Origin: Pseudoalteromonas sp. MSK9-3
Lineage (GTDB): Bacteria; Pseudomonadota; Gammaproteobacteria; Enterobacterales; Alteromonadaceae
DNA: 64,000 nucleotides
NCBI RefSeq assembly: GCF_003590335.1
Contig: NZ_MIET01000010.1
Span: forward strand, 37,008-101,007
Reading direction: 5' to 3'
This document shows, piece after piece, positions 8,681 to 17,369 of the stretch. The notes under the pieces are model-generated. The model made no database searches. It saw only the letters and a list, made by a program, of their open reading frames with translations, and was not told the origin of the DNA. Position 1 is the stretch's first letter. The number at the start of each line of letters is the position of its first letter. The position numbers and the translations under genes were made by a program.

Positions 8681-9091
8681 CTATTTATTCTCCTCATCGG
8701 CAAGGTCATCGAGCAGAGATTGTAACTCATCAAGTTCGTCAGACTCGATAAGACGACTATCTGTGAACATTGCTATGGGTAGAGGCCCGTCAATTTCAAG
8801 AATGTTTTTCGCAAAGTCGTTAGCATAGAGTGCCAATGTGGGCATTTTTAGTAATGTTGCAGTAAAAGCTTTTTTATTACCTTGCTGGGTGATGTTTAAA
8901 AAGCCTTTATCATGCATACGCTCTAAGGTTTTGCGAGTAGATGAATAGCTCCATTCAAATTGCTGAGCAATTTCTTCGTGAAGCTCACGTGCGGTACGAG
9001 GCTCTTTTTGCCAGAGTAATTTAAGGATCTCGAGTTCGGTCGTGTTTGGTTTCATTGCTTGCTGATTTATCATTTTTGCGACATATGTCAC
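8681..9091 (-). CDS. BlaI/MecI/CopY family transcriptional repressor
   Basis: The protein (up to 136 residues) has the winged helix of the BlaI family: TELEILKLLWQKEPRTAREL, then FEWSYSSTRKTLERMHDKGFL with recognition helix and wing. A C-terminal dimerisation helix region ends in acidic residues. BlaI proteins bind GACA/TACA-type dyads and are cleaved or released by their M56 partner, encoded just downstream here. The GTG at 9091 gives the longest version, but it lies inside an operator-like palindrome. Starts at ATG 9073 (MINQQ) or 9055 (MKPNT) match BlaI lengths better. No start has a well-spaced ribosome site. Confidence 0.85.
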   Translation of the reverse strand: MTYVAKMINQQAMKPNTTELEILKLLWQKEPRTARELHEEIAQQFEWSYSSTRKTLERMHDKGFLNITQQGNKKAFTATLLKMPTLALYANDFAKNILEIDGPLPIAMFTDSRLIESDELDELQSLLDDLADEENK

Positions 9092-9092
9092 A
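9077..9092. promoter_or_regulatory. operator-like palindrome over the blaI-type start (BlaI-type dyad)
   Basis: TGCGACATATGTCACA is a near-perfect dyad whose core GACATATGTC closely resembles known BlaI/MecI operators (TACA-n-TGTA type). It overlaps the longest possible start of the BlaI-type gene, so repressor binding would block transcription or its first steps. Confidence 0.6.
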
Positions 9093-9110
9093 CCTTATCA
9101 AGTTTTAAAG

Positions 9111-9126
9111 TGCGACACAAGTCGCA
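9111..9126. promoter_or_regulatory. second operator-like palindrome upstream of the BlaI-type gene
   Basis: TGCGACACAAGTCGCA has perfect 6-bp arms and shares the TGCGACA half with the dyad at 9077-9092. The centres are 34 bases apart. Two dyads upstream of a BlaI-type gene are the expected arrangement for autoregulation. Confidence 0.55.
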
Positions 9127-9231
9127 GTTTTATGTTTTTTACTGTGGTTTATAATCCTGTATGCTAGATATGAATAGATAAAAATTACCAAAGGCCTTTG
9201 ATTTATCTTTTTTAAATGGGAAATGTGGCGT

Positions 9232-9609
9232 ATGGAAAATCATGAACTAAAACGTTATTTACTGAATAAGCCGTTTGCGAGTGTTGGTCAACCATTTGGC
9301 GAAGGTATTGATGTGTATAAAGTGAAAGATAAAATGTTTGCGACGTTAGCGCTTGGTAAAATGGGTCAAGAGAACAGTGCGCATTGGTGGGTAAATCTAA
9401 AGTGTGATCCTGATGAGGCTGCCATTTTACGAGATATTTTTGAAGCAGTGATCCCCGGCTACCATATGAACAAGCGACATTGGAATACGGTGATTTTAGA
9501 TGGCTCAATTCCGCAAGGTGAGATTGAACGTATGATAGATAATTCATTTTTGCTGGTGGTGAGTAAAATGACCAAGAAAGATCAGACATCTATCTTGGTT
9601 CACGTTTAG
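9232..9609 (+). CDS. MmcQ/YjbR family protein
   Basis: The 125-residue protein has the YjbR-type fold pattern. Residues ELKRYLLNKPFAS are followed by DVYKVKDKMFATLAL, a WWVNLKCDP strand, PGYHMNKRHWNTVIL, and a C-terminal helix pair. The motif YHMNKRHWNTV is characteristic of the family. The family is annotated as having a CyaY-like DNA-binding fold, but its biochemical role is unclear. ATG at 9232 is preferred to the in-frame ATG at 9223 because GGGA lies about 10 bases before it, whereas it is too close to the first. It diverges from the BlaI-type gene. Confidence 0.78.
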   Translation: MENHELKRYLLNKPFASVGQPFGEGIDVYKVKDKMFATLALGKMGQENSAHWWVNLKCDPDEAAILRDIFEAVIPGYHMNKRHWNTVILDGSIPQGEIERMIDNSFLLVVSKMTKKDQTSILVHV

Positions 9610-9670
9610 CTTAGAATGGACTTCTTTACAAAGCGGCATATCAAGGCTGCTTGTATTGTTTATGAGTTTT

Positions 9671-10438
9671 TTATGATGCTACTTTCGACGCCAACAGTGA
9701 AGTTAAGTGCTCTAAAATAGTATCTCTGCATATTGATGTATAGTTACGTGATAGTGAGATCCCATCGCCAACGACGACGGCTTTATGTGCGGCATTTAAC
9801 ATGGCGACATCATTATGATCATTACCAAAGCAAATGGTTTTTGACAAGTCCAGTTGTAACGCTTGTAGTGCACTGAGTTTATTACTGTGCTGTGTGACAA
9901 TATCAAAGCAGTTAGTACCGCTGTGGTGGTAGTAGGTGAACGAATCTAAATGTTGTTCGCAGTAGGTATTTATTTCGTCGAAATGGTGACCTTCGAGTAT
10001 CAATAATTTAATGACTTGCTGTTGGCGTAAGGTGGTATTACAGCTTGGTTGTGTGCCTAACTTTGCTACCCATTGGTGAAACTCATGTGGTTTATCAGAA
10101 ACTGCGTAGTCATAGTGCCCGTCATAAAGGTAGGCGATATTTTTATCATCTAGCCATTCAAGTAACTGTACTATTTGTGCTTTTTTAAAGGCATTAGCAC
10201 TGGTGACTTTTTGCTGCTTGCTGGTCATCGCGCCATTACAACCAATTAAGGTATGATCCCAAAAATACTCAGGTAAAACGGGTAGCGTGTCTCTCAATGG
10301 GCGAGCTGTTGCAAAGTACGTATGAATACCTGCGGCCTCTAATTCTATGAGCGTGTTACTGAGTGCGCTAGTGAGAGGTTTGCCTTCAAAAATAAGTGTT
10401 CCGTCTAAATCGAAAACAAAGTTTTTAATACCCTTCAT
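9671..10438 (-). CDS. HAD superfamily Cof-type (class IIB) phosphatase
   Basis: The 255-residue protein has HAD motif I in FDLDGT (Asp10 nucleophile, Asp12). Motif II is in YFATARPLRD, and a class IIB cap follows (GCNGAMT onwards). The lysine of HSNKLSALQAL serves as motif III, and GNDHNDVAML is motif IV with acidic Mg ligands. Cof-type enzymes dephosphorylate sugar phosphates, nucleotides or cofactors such as FMN and pyridoxal phosphate in the cytoplasm. Substrate cannot be told from sequence. The start is ATG with TAAGGAG (AAGGAGTAAC reading towards it) upstream. No operon partner is evident. Confidence 0.85.
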   Translation of the reverse strand: MKGIKNFVFDLDGTLIFEGKPLTSALSNTLIELEAAGIHTYFATARPLRDTLPVLPEYFWDHTLIGCNGAMTSKQQKVTSANAFKKAQIVQLLEWLDDKNIAYLYDGHYDYAVSDKPHEFHQWVAKLGTQPSCNTTLRQQQVIKLLILEGHHFDEINTYCEQHLDSFTYYHHSGTNCFDIVTQHSNKLSALQALQLDLSKTICFGNDHNDVAMLNAAHKAVVVGDGISLSRNYTSICRDTILEHLTSLLASKVAS

Positions 10439-10693
10439 GTTACTCCTTGGTTATCTCAAATCAGGACTATTTTGCAATGAAAGTAGGGTTATTGTCTAAA
10501 GGTTTATTCTGAATTTAATCAGCCTGTATTGAATTGTCGTTTTAAGCTGTTTTTTTCTATTTGTAAATTGTAACGTTATGATTTTATTTATTATAAATAT
10601 GATAGGAAACTTTTATAAAACTGATAAGACGTCGCGTTAGTAACGACCTACAGTGGCCTTGGAACTTTTCGAAAAAAGTAAATTGGAGCTGGA

Positions 10694-12313
10694 ATGAAAA
10701 AAATAACATTAGCTACATTGGTATTGCTATATGGTAATCGGGTTTGGGCAGCAGACGTAATTGAGCCGCCAATGGCGAGTATTCCCGCAGGGAGTTTTAC
10801 GGTACAAAGTGAAAATGGTGAAAGTTATGATGTCACGGTGCCTGCATTTCAGATGGCTAAATATGAATTGACCGTTGCTGAATATAGCCGATTTATTTCT
10901 GACACAGGATATGAAAGTGCGAACAATTGCTCACATCGTATTGATTCAGGGTGGTTTAGCGGTCCGAGAGATGGTAGCTGGGACAATAATATATATCGGT
11001 TCTCAGAGTTTCATCCTGTTGTATGTATTAACTATGATAATGCCGTTGCTTATACGCAGTGGTTATCACGTAAAACGGGCAAAGATTATCGTTTGTTGTC
11101 TGAAGCTCAGTGGCAATATGTTATTGAAAGTGGCGGATTACAAGAATACATAAAAGCAGGGGGTAAAAAGCGTGAGCAAATATGTGATGTGGCTAATTTG
11201 GCTGATTTACATGCTCAAAATATGTCTGAAAAATTATACGGAGCGTCTTACACTGCAGCTTATAATGTTGAGAACTGTAGCGATAAAGAGGTAACGCTCG
11301 CTATGGTTGGTATGTATAAAGCAGATAAATATGGTGTGCATGATTTAGTGGGTAACGCGAGAGAAATTATGGCAGATTGTTATGTTAGTGATACCGATAA
11401 GTTGAAAAGTGAAGGGGTCACCAAGACCGGAAAGGAGTGCAAAGCCTTTATTTCTAAGGGGGGCGGTTGGCATTGGGGAATTCAAAATGTATTGGAACGT
11501 TCTCAAAGAAGCCGAGACTTTTTAGGGGCAATTGAAGGCTTTCGGATAGTGCGAGATACCGCTGGAGAACAGCTTGAGTCGCAAGAAGGCTCTACTTGGT
11601 TTGTGAACACGCTTAAAAAAGAACACGTAAAAGCTAGGCGAGTACATGCACAAGTAGCAAATTATCCAAAACAAGTGACGGACGTAAAGCTCACTGAATT
11701 TAAAGAGAAAGTCGAGTTAAGTTGGCAGCTAAGTAATGATGAAATACAGCCAACATATCAAGTGTTCAGACAAGATCTTTTGAATAATCATAAAGAGGTT
11801 ATTGTTGGTTCTGGTATAAATGGGCGAGTTACAGACTTAGACCCTCTACCGCGTAAAGCGCGTTATTCTGTGGTTGCTTATTATGGTGATAGGCTGAGCT
11901 TGCCCAGCGAAACTATTGACACATCGGCTTATATTACACATGCCATACCAGGTAAAATTGAAGGGGAGGCTTTTTCACAAGGTACTGATATTGAAGTTAA
12001 GAACTCAGTGCAAGAAGCGAAAGAGGACCGCGTGTATGCAAGCTTAGGCTTGGCGAAAGCACAGTACAAAATTGATGTATCAACGGCGGGGCAATATGCT
12101 TTGAAGCCGAGGGTATATCATACGGGCAGCAGCAAGCGTGTTGAAGTTAAGCTTAATGGTCGAGTGATTACGTCATTTTCGACTTCGTCTGAGCAAGGGT
12201 GGCAAGTTGTCCAAGATGTACACATCAACTTACCTAAAGGTGAGCATACATTGTCATTGCAAGGGCTTGAAGCTCGGTTATCGGTTAATTGGATAGATAT
12301 ACGGCGTTTATAG
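10694..12313 (+). CDS. secreted SUMF1/FGE-fold protein with C-terminal CBM6/35-like module
   Basis: The 539-residue protein has a signal peptide (residues 1-19, WAA cleavage region) after a good GGAG ribosome site. Residues about 28-290 form a SUMF1/EgtB/PvdO-type domain: MASIPAGSF, then MAKYELTVAEYSRF, HPVVCINYDNAVAYTQWLS, RLLSEAQWQY and finally a GFRIVRD end. The usual RGGSW and catalytic Cys of true formylglycine-generating enzymes are not seen (KGGGWHWG instead), so oxidase activity is unlikely. Residues about 325-410 look like a fibronectin-type domain. Residues about 420-539 look like a carbohydrate-binding module (IEGEAF start, VNWIDI end). It is probably extracytoplasmic and binds glycans. 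The CadC-like regulator gene follows after a hairpin. Confidence 0.75.
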   Translation: MKKITLATLVLLYGNRVWAADVIEPPMASIPAGSFTVQSENGESYDVTVPAFQMAKYELTVAEYSRFISDTGYESANNCSHRIDSGWFSGPRDGSWDNNIYRFSEFHPVVCINYDNAVAYTQWLSRKTGKDYRLLSEAQWQYVIESGGLQEYIKAGGKKREQICDVANLADLHAQNMSEKLYGASYTAAYNVENCSDKEVTLAMVGMYKADKYGVHDLVGNAREIMADCYVSDTDKLKSEGVTKTGKECKAFISKGGGWHWGIQNVLERSQRSRDFLGAIEGFRIVRDTAGEQLESQEGSTWFVNTLKKEHVKARRVHAQVANYPKQVTDVKLTEFKEKVELSWQLSNDEIQPTYQVFRQDLLNNHKEVIVGSGINGRVTDLDPLPRKARYSVVAYYGDRLSLPSETIDTSAYITHAIPGKIEGEAFSQGTDIEVKNSVQEAKEDRVYASLGLAKAQYKIDVSTAGQYALKPRVYHTGSSKRVEVKLNGRVITSFSTSSEQGWQVVQDVHINLPKGEHTLSLQGLEARLSVNWIDIRRL

Positions 12314-12326
12314 TTTTTATTGTTGT

Positions 12327-12360
12327 CAAACAGTAAGTATAAGGACGTACTTATTGTTTG
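12327..12360 (+). terminator. 13-bp hairpin between the SUMF1-fold gene and the CadC-like gene
   Basis: CAAACAGTAAGTA and TACTTATTGTTTG pair over 13 positions with one G-T wobble and an 8-base loop, starting 13 bases after the stop. No strong U-tract follows. It may terminate or protect the upstream transcript. Confidence 0.45.
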
Positions 12361-12470
12361 AGCTTTCATCTATTTATACTGTAGCAAAGCGAACGTTGGA
12401 TTATTTTTGGTTTGCAAATACTCATTTAAAGATTAATCTATCAACTAATGACAGTTGCTATAAAATAATA

Positions 12471-14423
12471 ATGATTAATTTTTTAAACTTTCAATTTGAT
12501 GTAGAGCAAGGTTTACTTTCCCAAGAACAGCGGTTTGTTTCATTGAATCATACCCAAATACAGTTACTTACTTTACTTATCAGTGAGCCTGCAAGGGTGT
12601 TTAGTAAAGAGGAAATACTGGCAGCAGTATGGCAACACAAAGTGGTGTCAGAACAAGTCATATTTCAAAACATCAGTCAGTTACGTGCGTTATTGGGTGA
12701 AAGTGTCATTAGAACCTTTCCAAAGAAAGGGTATCAATGGAATATTCCTTTAGAAGATATAGGGAATGTACATTCAATAACGGAACCAGAGTCTGCGTCT
12801 ATTGAATTAACCAGCGCAAGACCTGCAACGAACAAAATAGAAGTTAAGTTAAGCAACGTAACATCTTTAAGTGGTGAACATAAGAGTGCGAGTTATAAGA
12901 AGCGTTCTTATAACTCGTTTATTTATGCTGGGGTTATACTTTGTATCAGTTTTTTTTTCATTATATACAATTCAGCAAGTAGCGCATTTAATAGCAAGCA
13001 TTTTGCTTATTCTCAGTTTGATAGTGTGTTTTTACCACTTACTTTACAAAGCAATAAAAAATTGGCCCAAGAAACTGAGCAATTAAATCAATTACTGAGT
13101 AGTGAATTTAATATACCGAGCAATAAACTAGAACGTGTGAATGAAGGGCAGTTTTTTAACTCGCCTTACATGACTTATCATACACTGCAAAAGGATAACA
13201 CGGCGCTTTTGTTTTCGGGCACACTTTATAAAAATTATAATGAAGCCACTAAGCCATCTCAGCCTTATATGTTTGAGCTTTTAATACAAGGTTATGAACG
13301 GCAATGGGTCAGTTATTTATACGCGCAAGATATGACTGAGTTGAGTGGTAAAGTCATCGAACAAATGCGTATATTGAGTAACTCTCGTTATTTTATTCAG
13401 CAGCAAAGTGCGAATGTTTCAGCAGAGTTAGTGTTATTAAATGGCCAGTTCCCACTAAACTTAAGTGTGCTACAAAAACTAGCTGAACGGTTTATCGATG
13501 AAGACAAGTTTGATGCTGCTGATGGTTACATAGAGCAGCTTTTAACATTAAGTACGGAACGACAACATGCCTTGTATTATGCTTATGGCAAGTGGCTAAA
13601 AGGTGCGTTATTTGCCGCAAAAGGGAAGCAAGCACTGGCACTGGCACTCTATGAGCAGGCGAATACGTTATTCTCAGACACTTTGCTATATGGTTTACAA
13701 AGTGAAGTGAATAAATCACTTGCTGATTTGGCTCATGACAACCGTGACTATGATAAAGTCAAAGCGTATTTATATGCAGCAGCCAGCTTAGCGCGTTTAG
13801 CAAGAAAACCGGTACAAGAAATTCAAGCATATACGTTGTTGTCAATTAAAGCGGGTAAATTTGGCTTTGAAAAAGCCAGTTATGATCACCTTTATCAAGC
13901 CAAAACGTTATTGGCTGAATATGAACTAGATGGTTCTCACTATATGCTGCCCTTTTACCACTTTGCTTTGTTTGCATCGACTACTGAGGAGAAGCAGCAC
14001 TTTTTTCATAAAGTATTACGAATGCCAGTTACACCAGACAATGAATGGGTTTTTTTTAGTGCTGTCGAGGCCTTAAGTAAGCTATATCTAAGAGAAAATA
14101 ACTTTAGATCTGCAAAAACAGTGATTGATCAAGTTAAGAAACCTGCGTTAAAGGCTTACTTAGATGCACAATACTATCAAGCAAATGGCGATGTTTCCCT
14201 GGCAATATTGTCAGCGCAAGATGCGTTTAATGTTAGCCGTACACAACATACACTGTGGCTCAGTTTAAATAGTGCCCTATTATTATTAGAGCTTGCAAAT
14301 ACGACGCACAATATAGAGGTGTCTGAGTATCGTGTTTTTATTGAGTCCAATGCTAATCTTAGCTGGTTACAACGGCGTCAAACGCGTTTAGCTCAGGTCG
14401 GTATAGCAGTACCAGCGTTGTGA
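12471..14423 (+). CDS. CadC-like transmembrane winged-helix transcriptional regulator
   Basis: The 650-residue protein carries an N-terminal OmpR/CadC-type winged helix (residues about 5-95: LNHTQIQLLTLLISEPARVFSKEEIL, then VWQHKVVSEQVIFQNISQLRALLG and FPKKGYQW). A linker and one membrane segment (about 150-167) follow. The large extracytoplasmic domain is rich in helices with TPR-like spacing (AKGKQALALALYEQA and similar). Such one-component regulators sit in the inner membrane and bind DNA directly. ATG at 12471 is chosen because the winged helix begins there; the frame extends back to a TTG at 12354 with no domain in the extra 39 residues. Its neighbour, the SUMF1-fold gene, is a candidate target. 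Confidence 0.8.
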   Translation: MINFLNFQFDVEQGLLSQEQRFVSLNHTQIQLLTLLISEPARVFSKEEILAAVWQHKVVSEQVIFQNISQLRALLGESVIRTFPKKGYQWNIPLEDIGNVHSITEPESASIELTSARPATNKIEVKLSNVTSLSGEHKSASYKKRSYNSFIYAGVILCISFFFIIYNSASSAFNSKHFAYSQFDSVFLPLTLQSNKKLAQETEQLNQLLSSEFNIPSNKLERVNEGQFFNSPYMTYHTLQKDNTALLFSGTLYKNYNEATKPSQPYMFELLIQGYERQWVSYLYAQDMTELSGKVIEQMRILSNSRYFIQQQSANVSAELVLLNGQFPLNLSVLQKLAERFIDEDKFDAADGYIEQLLTLSTERQHALYYAYGKWLKGALFAAKGKQALALALYEQANTLFSDTLLYGLQSEVNKSLADLAHDNRDYDKVKAYLYAAASLARLARKPVQEIQAYTLLSIKAGKFGFEKASYDHLYQAKTLLAEYELDGSHYMLPFYHFALFASTTEEKQHFFHKVLRMPVTPDNEWVFFSAVEALSKLYLRENNFRSAKTVIDQVKKPALKAYLDAQYYQANGDVSLAILSAQDAFNVSRTQHTLWLSLNSALLLLELANTTHNIEVSEYRVFIESNANLSWLQRRQTRLAQVGIAVPAL

Positions 14424-14441
14424 GTTAAACCATTGGAGCTT

Positions 14442-15569
14442 TTAAAACAGTACATTGTTAGAATCTTGTGGGTTTTCTTTAAAGAGAAAACGTAGTTCGT
14501 GTGGTGGTTTTTTTAAGGTACCCAGTAAGGCAGTTACCTTCTCGGCATTACCATTAAAGTTATGAATAAGTTGATATAAATCCTCACCTGAATCGGCAAT
14601 GAGTTTGTCTAAATCATCTTCATCTTGTAAATCAAACTTAGATACTAACCCTGACTCAAATAGTTGGGATTTTAAATGTGCTTTTGAAGTAGTAACAGAG
14701 CTTTGAAGGCTTTCAAGAATGGCCTTATTGTGTTTTTCTATTGAGAGTATTTGTGCCACTAAACTAGATTGGCGGTCTATATGTGTCACGGCCATTTCTA
14801 CTGCGTCCATTAAGTGGGCGATAATATCAGTACGTTCGCCAACGTTTTTAGCAAGCAGCACCGTGGCTCGCCAGTTAAAGATCACACTACCTTGTGCTAG
14901 CTTATGAATATGTTCGAGATCTTTATGGTGTTTCAAGAGCTCTTGTTCTAATTTAGCGACATGGTCTGAGGTACTTATTGTGATATGACTCAGTTTGAAG
15001 TAGACCACCGCTTTTAGATCGAGAGATTGTAAGGTATTCAATAGAATTTGCGTCAGTGCTTTTATGTCAGCACAATAGTGACTGGCTTGCATAAACAAAC
15101 TGATTGCTTTCATGTAAGCATTTTGTCTTTGTAAATCGATGAGTAATGAGCTGGTTTCATCAATGACTTCAAGTGCAGCAAAGTGTTCTTTTTCTGCGTT
15201 TAATAGGGCTTCAATTTTAATTTTAATTTCGTCAGGGTGAACGGTTTTACAAATAAAGTCATTCGCCCCGATTTCAAATGCTTTAATGCGCCCATCAACT
15301 GAGGTAAGGTTTGAGATGAACACGATTGGAGTATGTTGCATTGCCTCTAGGTTACGCAGCTGCATGCAGACATCGAACCCTGATATGCCTGTCATGACGA
15401 TATCAAGCAGGATCAGATCAGGTTGAAAGGTATGTGCTTTTTCAATCCCTTCTTCCCCTGAGTGCGCCAGCTCAATGGAATAGTTGACAAACGTTTCTTT
15501 GAGTAGAGAACGATAAAAATTTTCATCATCAATAATTAATATGCGTGGTGCAGACACGAGCCCTCTCAA
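14442..15569 (-). CDS. response regulator with REC domain and long helical C-terminal region
   Basis: The 375-residue protein has a receiver domain at residues about 8-125. Asp14/Asp15 form the acidic pocket, Asp56 is the phosphoacceptor (LILLDIVM), Ser86 is the switch residue and Lys108 the conserved lysine. The lysine is followed by TVHP rather than the usual Pro. Residues about 130-375 are mostly helical without a DNA-binding, GGDEF, EAL or HD signature I can recognise; residues 140-300 may be a GAF-like or coiled region. It probably acts through protein-protein contacts. No histidine kinase gene is adjacent. It converges on the CadC-like gene with an 18-base gap. Confidence 0.8.
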   Translation of the reverse strand: MRGLVSAPRILIIDDENFYRSLLKETFVNYSIELAHSGEEGIEKAHTFQPDLILLDIVMTGISGFDVCMQLRNLEAMQHTPIVFISNLTSVDGRIKAFEIGANDFICKTVHPDEIKIKIEALLNAEKEHFAALEVIDETSSLLIDLQRQNAYMKAISLFMQASHYCADIKALTQILLNTLQSLDLKAVVYFKLSHITISTSDHVAKLEQELLKHHKDLEHIHKLAQGSVIFNWRATVLLAKNVGERTDIIAHLMDAVEMAVTHIDRQSSLVAQILSIEKHNKAILESLQSSVTTSKAHLKSQLFESGLVSKFDLQDEDDLDKLIADSGEDLYQLIHNFNGNAEKVTALLGTLKKPPHELRFLFKENPQDSNNVLF

Positions 15570-15981
15570 AAAATAATACTGAACTTAGATTTATTCAATA
15601 TAGTGTAAACTTGTAAAAATGAGACATTGCTTCGTTCTTCACCTTTTAAATCGCTCATATGGAAGATCAAAGGGAAGTCCAGTTTTATTTTAATGTATTG
15701 TTTTTATTTGTTTTGTTTCAATGGGGCAGGTGTAATATGTTGACTTTAGATGTTATATGAGCCACATAGTTGCCAAGTGAAAGTTTGTTGTTTTGATAGA
15801 CGGGGTTTAATTATTGCGATTTTAAAACTAACTAAATGATTTTTATTAATAAGGTGTAACGTAGCTTTGTGACCTACGTCATGTATTTGCAATTTATTAA
15901 AAATATCTTACATTTTGATCTTGAGTATTCTTAAAATGGCCTCAATACTATTAGTGAGGTAAGCAAAAAAAAGGATACCCT
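15570..15981. other. 412-base intergenic region upstream of hpf
   Basis: No convincing gene was found here. The region is AT-rich and holds the promoters of the divergent response-regulator gene and hpf. The CRP-like site at 15868-15883 is the only clear motif; it is overlapped by a 6-bp inverted repeat ACGTAG/CTACGT (15859-15880). Confidence 0.5.
15868..15883. promoter_or_regulatory. CRP-like binding site upstream of hpf
   Basis: TGTGACCTACGTCATG matches the CRP consensus TGTGA-N6-TCACA in the first half fully and in three of five positions of the second half. It lies about 100 bases before the hpf start. CRP control of hibernation factors is known in enterobacteria, which makes the match plausible. 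Confidence 0.4.
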
Positions 15982-16338
15982 ATGAAAATTAATCTTTCAG
16001 GCCACCACGTAGATGTTACTGATGCAGTGAAAAGCCACGTCCAAGAAAAGTTTGCCAAAATAGAGAGTCACTTTCCATCACTGTTGTCGATTGACATTAT
16101 AATCAGTAACGAACACAAAAAGTATTACACGGAAATTACGACCACCTATTCAGGTGTGAGTATTTCTGTAAAAGGTGAGAATGAAGTCATGTACCCTGCG
16201 ATTGCCAGTGCAGCTAAAAAGTTAGATGCCGCACTTAAGCACCGCAAAGGTCAATTAAAAGCAAATCTACACGAAAAGCCTGTAAGTACGACACCGGAAA
16301 TTGCACACGAAATTATCCAAGAAATGGAATTACGTTAA
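15982..16338 (+). CDS. hpf: short-form ribosome hibernation promoting factor
   Basis: This 118-residue protein matches the short HPF/RaiA family. MKINLSGHHVDVTDAVKSHV starts the beta-alpha-beta-beta-beta-alpha fold, and DAALKHRKGQLK lies in the basic second helix that contacts 16S rRNA. HPF binds the small subunit and promotes 100S dimers or inactive 70S in stationary phase. The C-terminal tail after about residue 95 is short, so it lacks the dimerising domain of long HPF. It is monocistronic here: a terminator follows at 16371. In many gammaproteobacteria hpf sits by rpoN; here it is not. Confidence 0.9.
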   Translation: MKINLSGHHVDVTDAVKSHVQEKFAKIESHFPSLLSIDIIISNEHKKYYTEITTTYSGVSISVKGENEVMYPAIASAAKKLDAALKHRKGQLKANLHEKPVSTTPEIAHEIIQEMELR

Positions 16339-16370
16339 GCGTTAACGCATAACAAAATTAAACATCGAGT

Positions 16371-16395
16371 AGGGGCCTAGATAGGCCCTTTTTTT
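16371..16395 (+). terminator. intrinsic terminator of hpf
   Basis: GGGCCT and AGGCCC form a GC-rich stem with a short loop, followed by seven or more T. It lies about 33 bases past the hpf stop and before glsB. Confidence 0.85.
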
Positions 16396-16425
16396 ATGTT
16401 AGACTCAGCTTCTTTTGATTTATAA

Positions 16426-17352
16426 ATGAACCCTATGACTGATTACCAAGCTGTATTAGATCGAGTCATTGATCACATTGAACCTTTACGTTTTCAAGGT
16501 AAAGTGGCCAACTATATTCCTGCATTAGCTGAACAGCCCCTTGGTCAGTTCTCTATTGCTATTCAAACCACGGATGGGCAAAGTTATTATGCCGGTGATA
16601 TGAGTGCACGTTTTACGGTGCAATCGGTATCAAAGGTTATGACACTGACCATGGCACTGCAGCGCTATGGTGATGAATTATGGCAACGTGTGGGCAAAGA
16701 ACCTTCGGGTACCGCTTTTAATTCGTTAACTCAATTGGAGTTTGAGAATGGCGTACCCAGAAACCCGTTTATTAATGCTGGTGCAATAGTGACGTGTGAT
16801 GCGTTATATTCACGCTTAGGCGCACCAATCCATACAATGTTGGAGCATTACCGTGCACAATCAGGTAATGACAAAGTTAAAATAAATAAACGAGTTGCAC
16901 AGTCTGAATTTGAGCATCGCTATAGAAATGCAGCGATGGCTTATTTGATGAAATCGTTTGGTAATTTTAATAATGAAGTAGAAGAAGTGTTGTGGTCTTA
17001 CTTTAATTACTGTGCGATTGAGCTCGATAGCTTAGAGCTTGCAAAGACTTTTTCTTATTTATCGAATCAAGGTTATTGCCAACAAAGTAAGACGCAATTG
17101 CTCAGTGCAAAACAAACCAAGCAGTTAAACTCACTGCTGTTTACCAGTGGATTATATGATGCCGCAGGAGACTTTGCTTATCGAGTAGGTATGCCGGGTA
17201 AATCAGGGGTTTCTGGTGCGATTATTGCGGTGTTACCCAATGAGTTTACCGTGGCGGTGTGTTCACCGGGACTAGATAAGATCGGTAATTCAGTGGCAGG
17301 TATTGCCGCACTCGAGTTCTTAAGCGAAGAACTCGGCACGGCGATATTTTAA
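16426..17352 (+). CDS. glsB: glutaminase (GlsA/GlsB family)
   Basis: The 308-residue protein has the length of E. coli GlsB and is a serine-dependent beta-lactamase-fold glutaminase. The active site is Ser67-x-x-Lys70 in FTVQSVSKVM. Other family blocks are GKVANYIPALA, FENGVPRNPFINAGAI, RNAAMAYLMKSFGN and AGDFAYRVGMPGKSGVSG. It converts glutamine to glutamate and ammonia in the cytoplasm and can support acid tolerance. No strong ribosome site is seen; the ATG at 16426 and one at 16435 (MTDYQ) are both possible. It converges on gsk. Confidence 0.93.
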   Translation: MNPMTDYQAVLDRVIDHIEPLRFQGKVANYIPALAEQPLGQFSIAIQTTDGQSYYAGDMSARFTVQSVSKVMTLTMALQRYGDELWQRVGKEPSGTAFNSLTQLEFENGVPRNPFINAGAIVTCDALYSRLGAPIHTMLEHYRAQSGNDKVKINKRVAQSEFEHRYRNAAMAYLMKSFGNFNNEVEEVLWSYFNYCAIELDSLELAKTFSYLSNQGYCQQSKTQLLSAKQTKQLNSLLFTSGLYDAAGDFAYRVGMPGKSGVSGAIIAVLPNEFTVAVCSPGLDKIGNSVAGIAALEFLSEELGTAIF

Positions 17353-17369
17353 CTCAAGCTCAATATTCT

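Noticed and set aside
9212..9589. A 125-codon minus-strand frame opposite the MmcQ/YjbR gene
   Set aside because: It lies wholly antisense to a recognised family gene and has no family resemblance or ribosome site.
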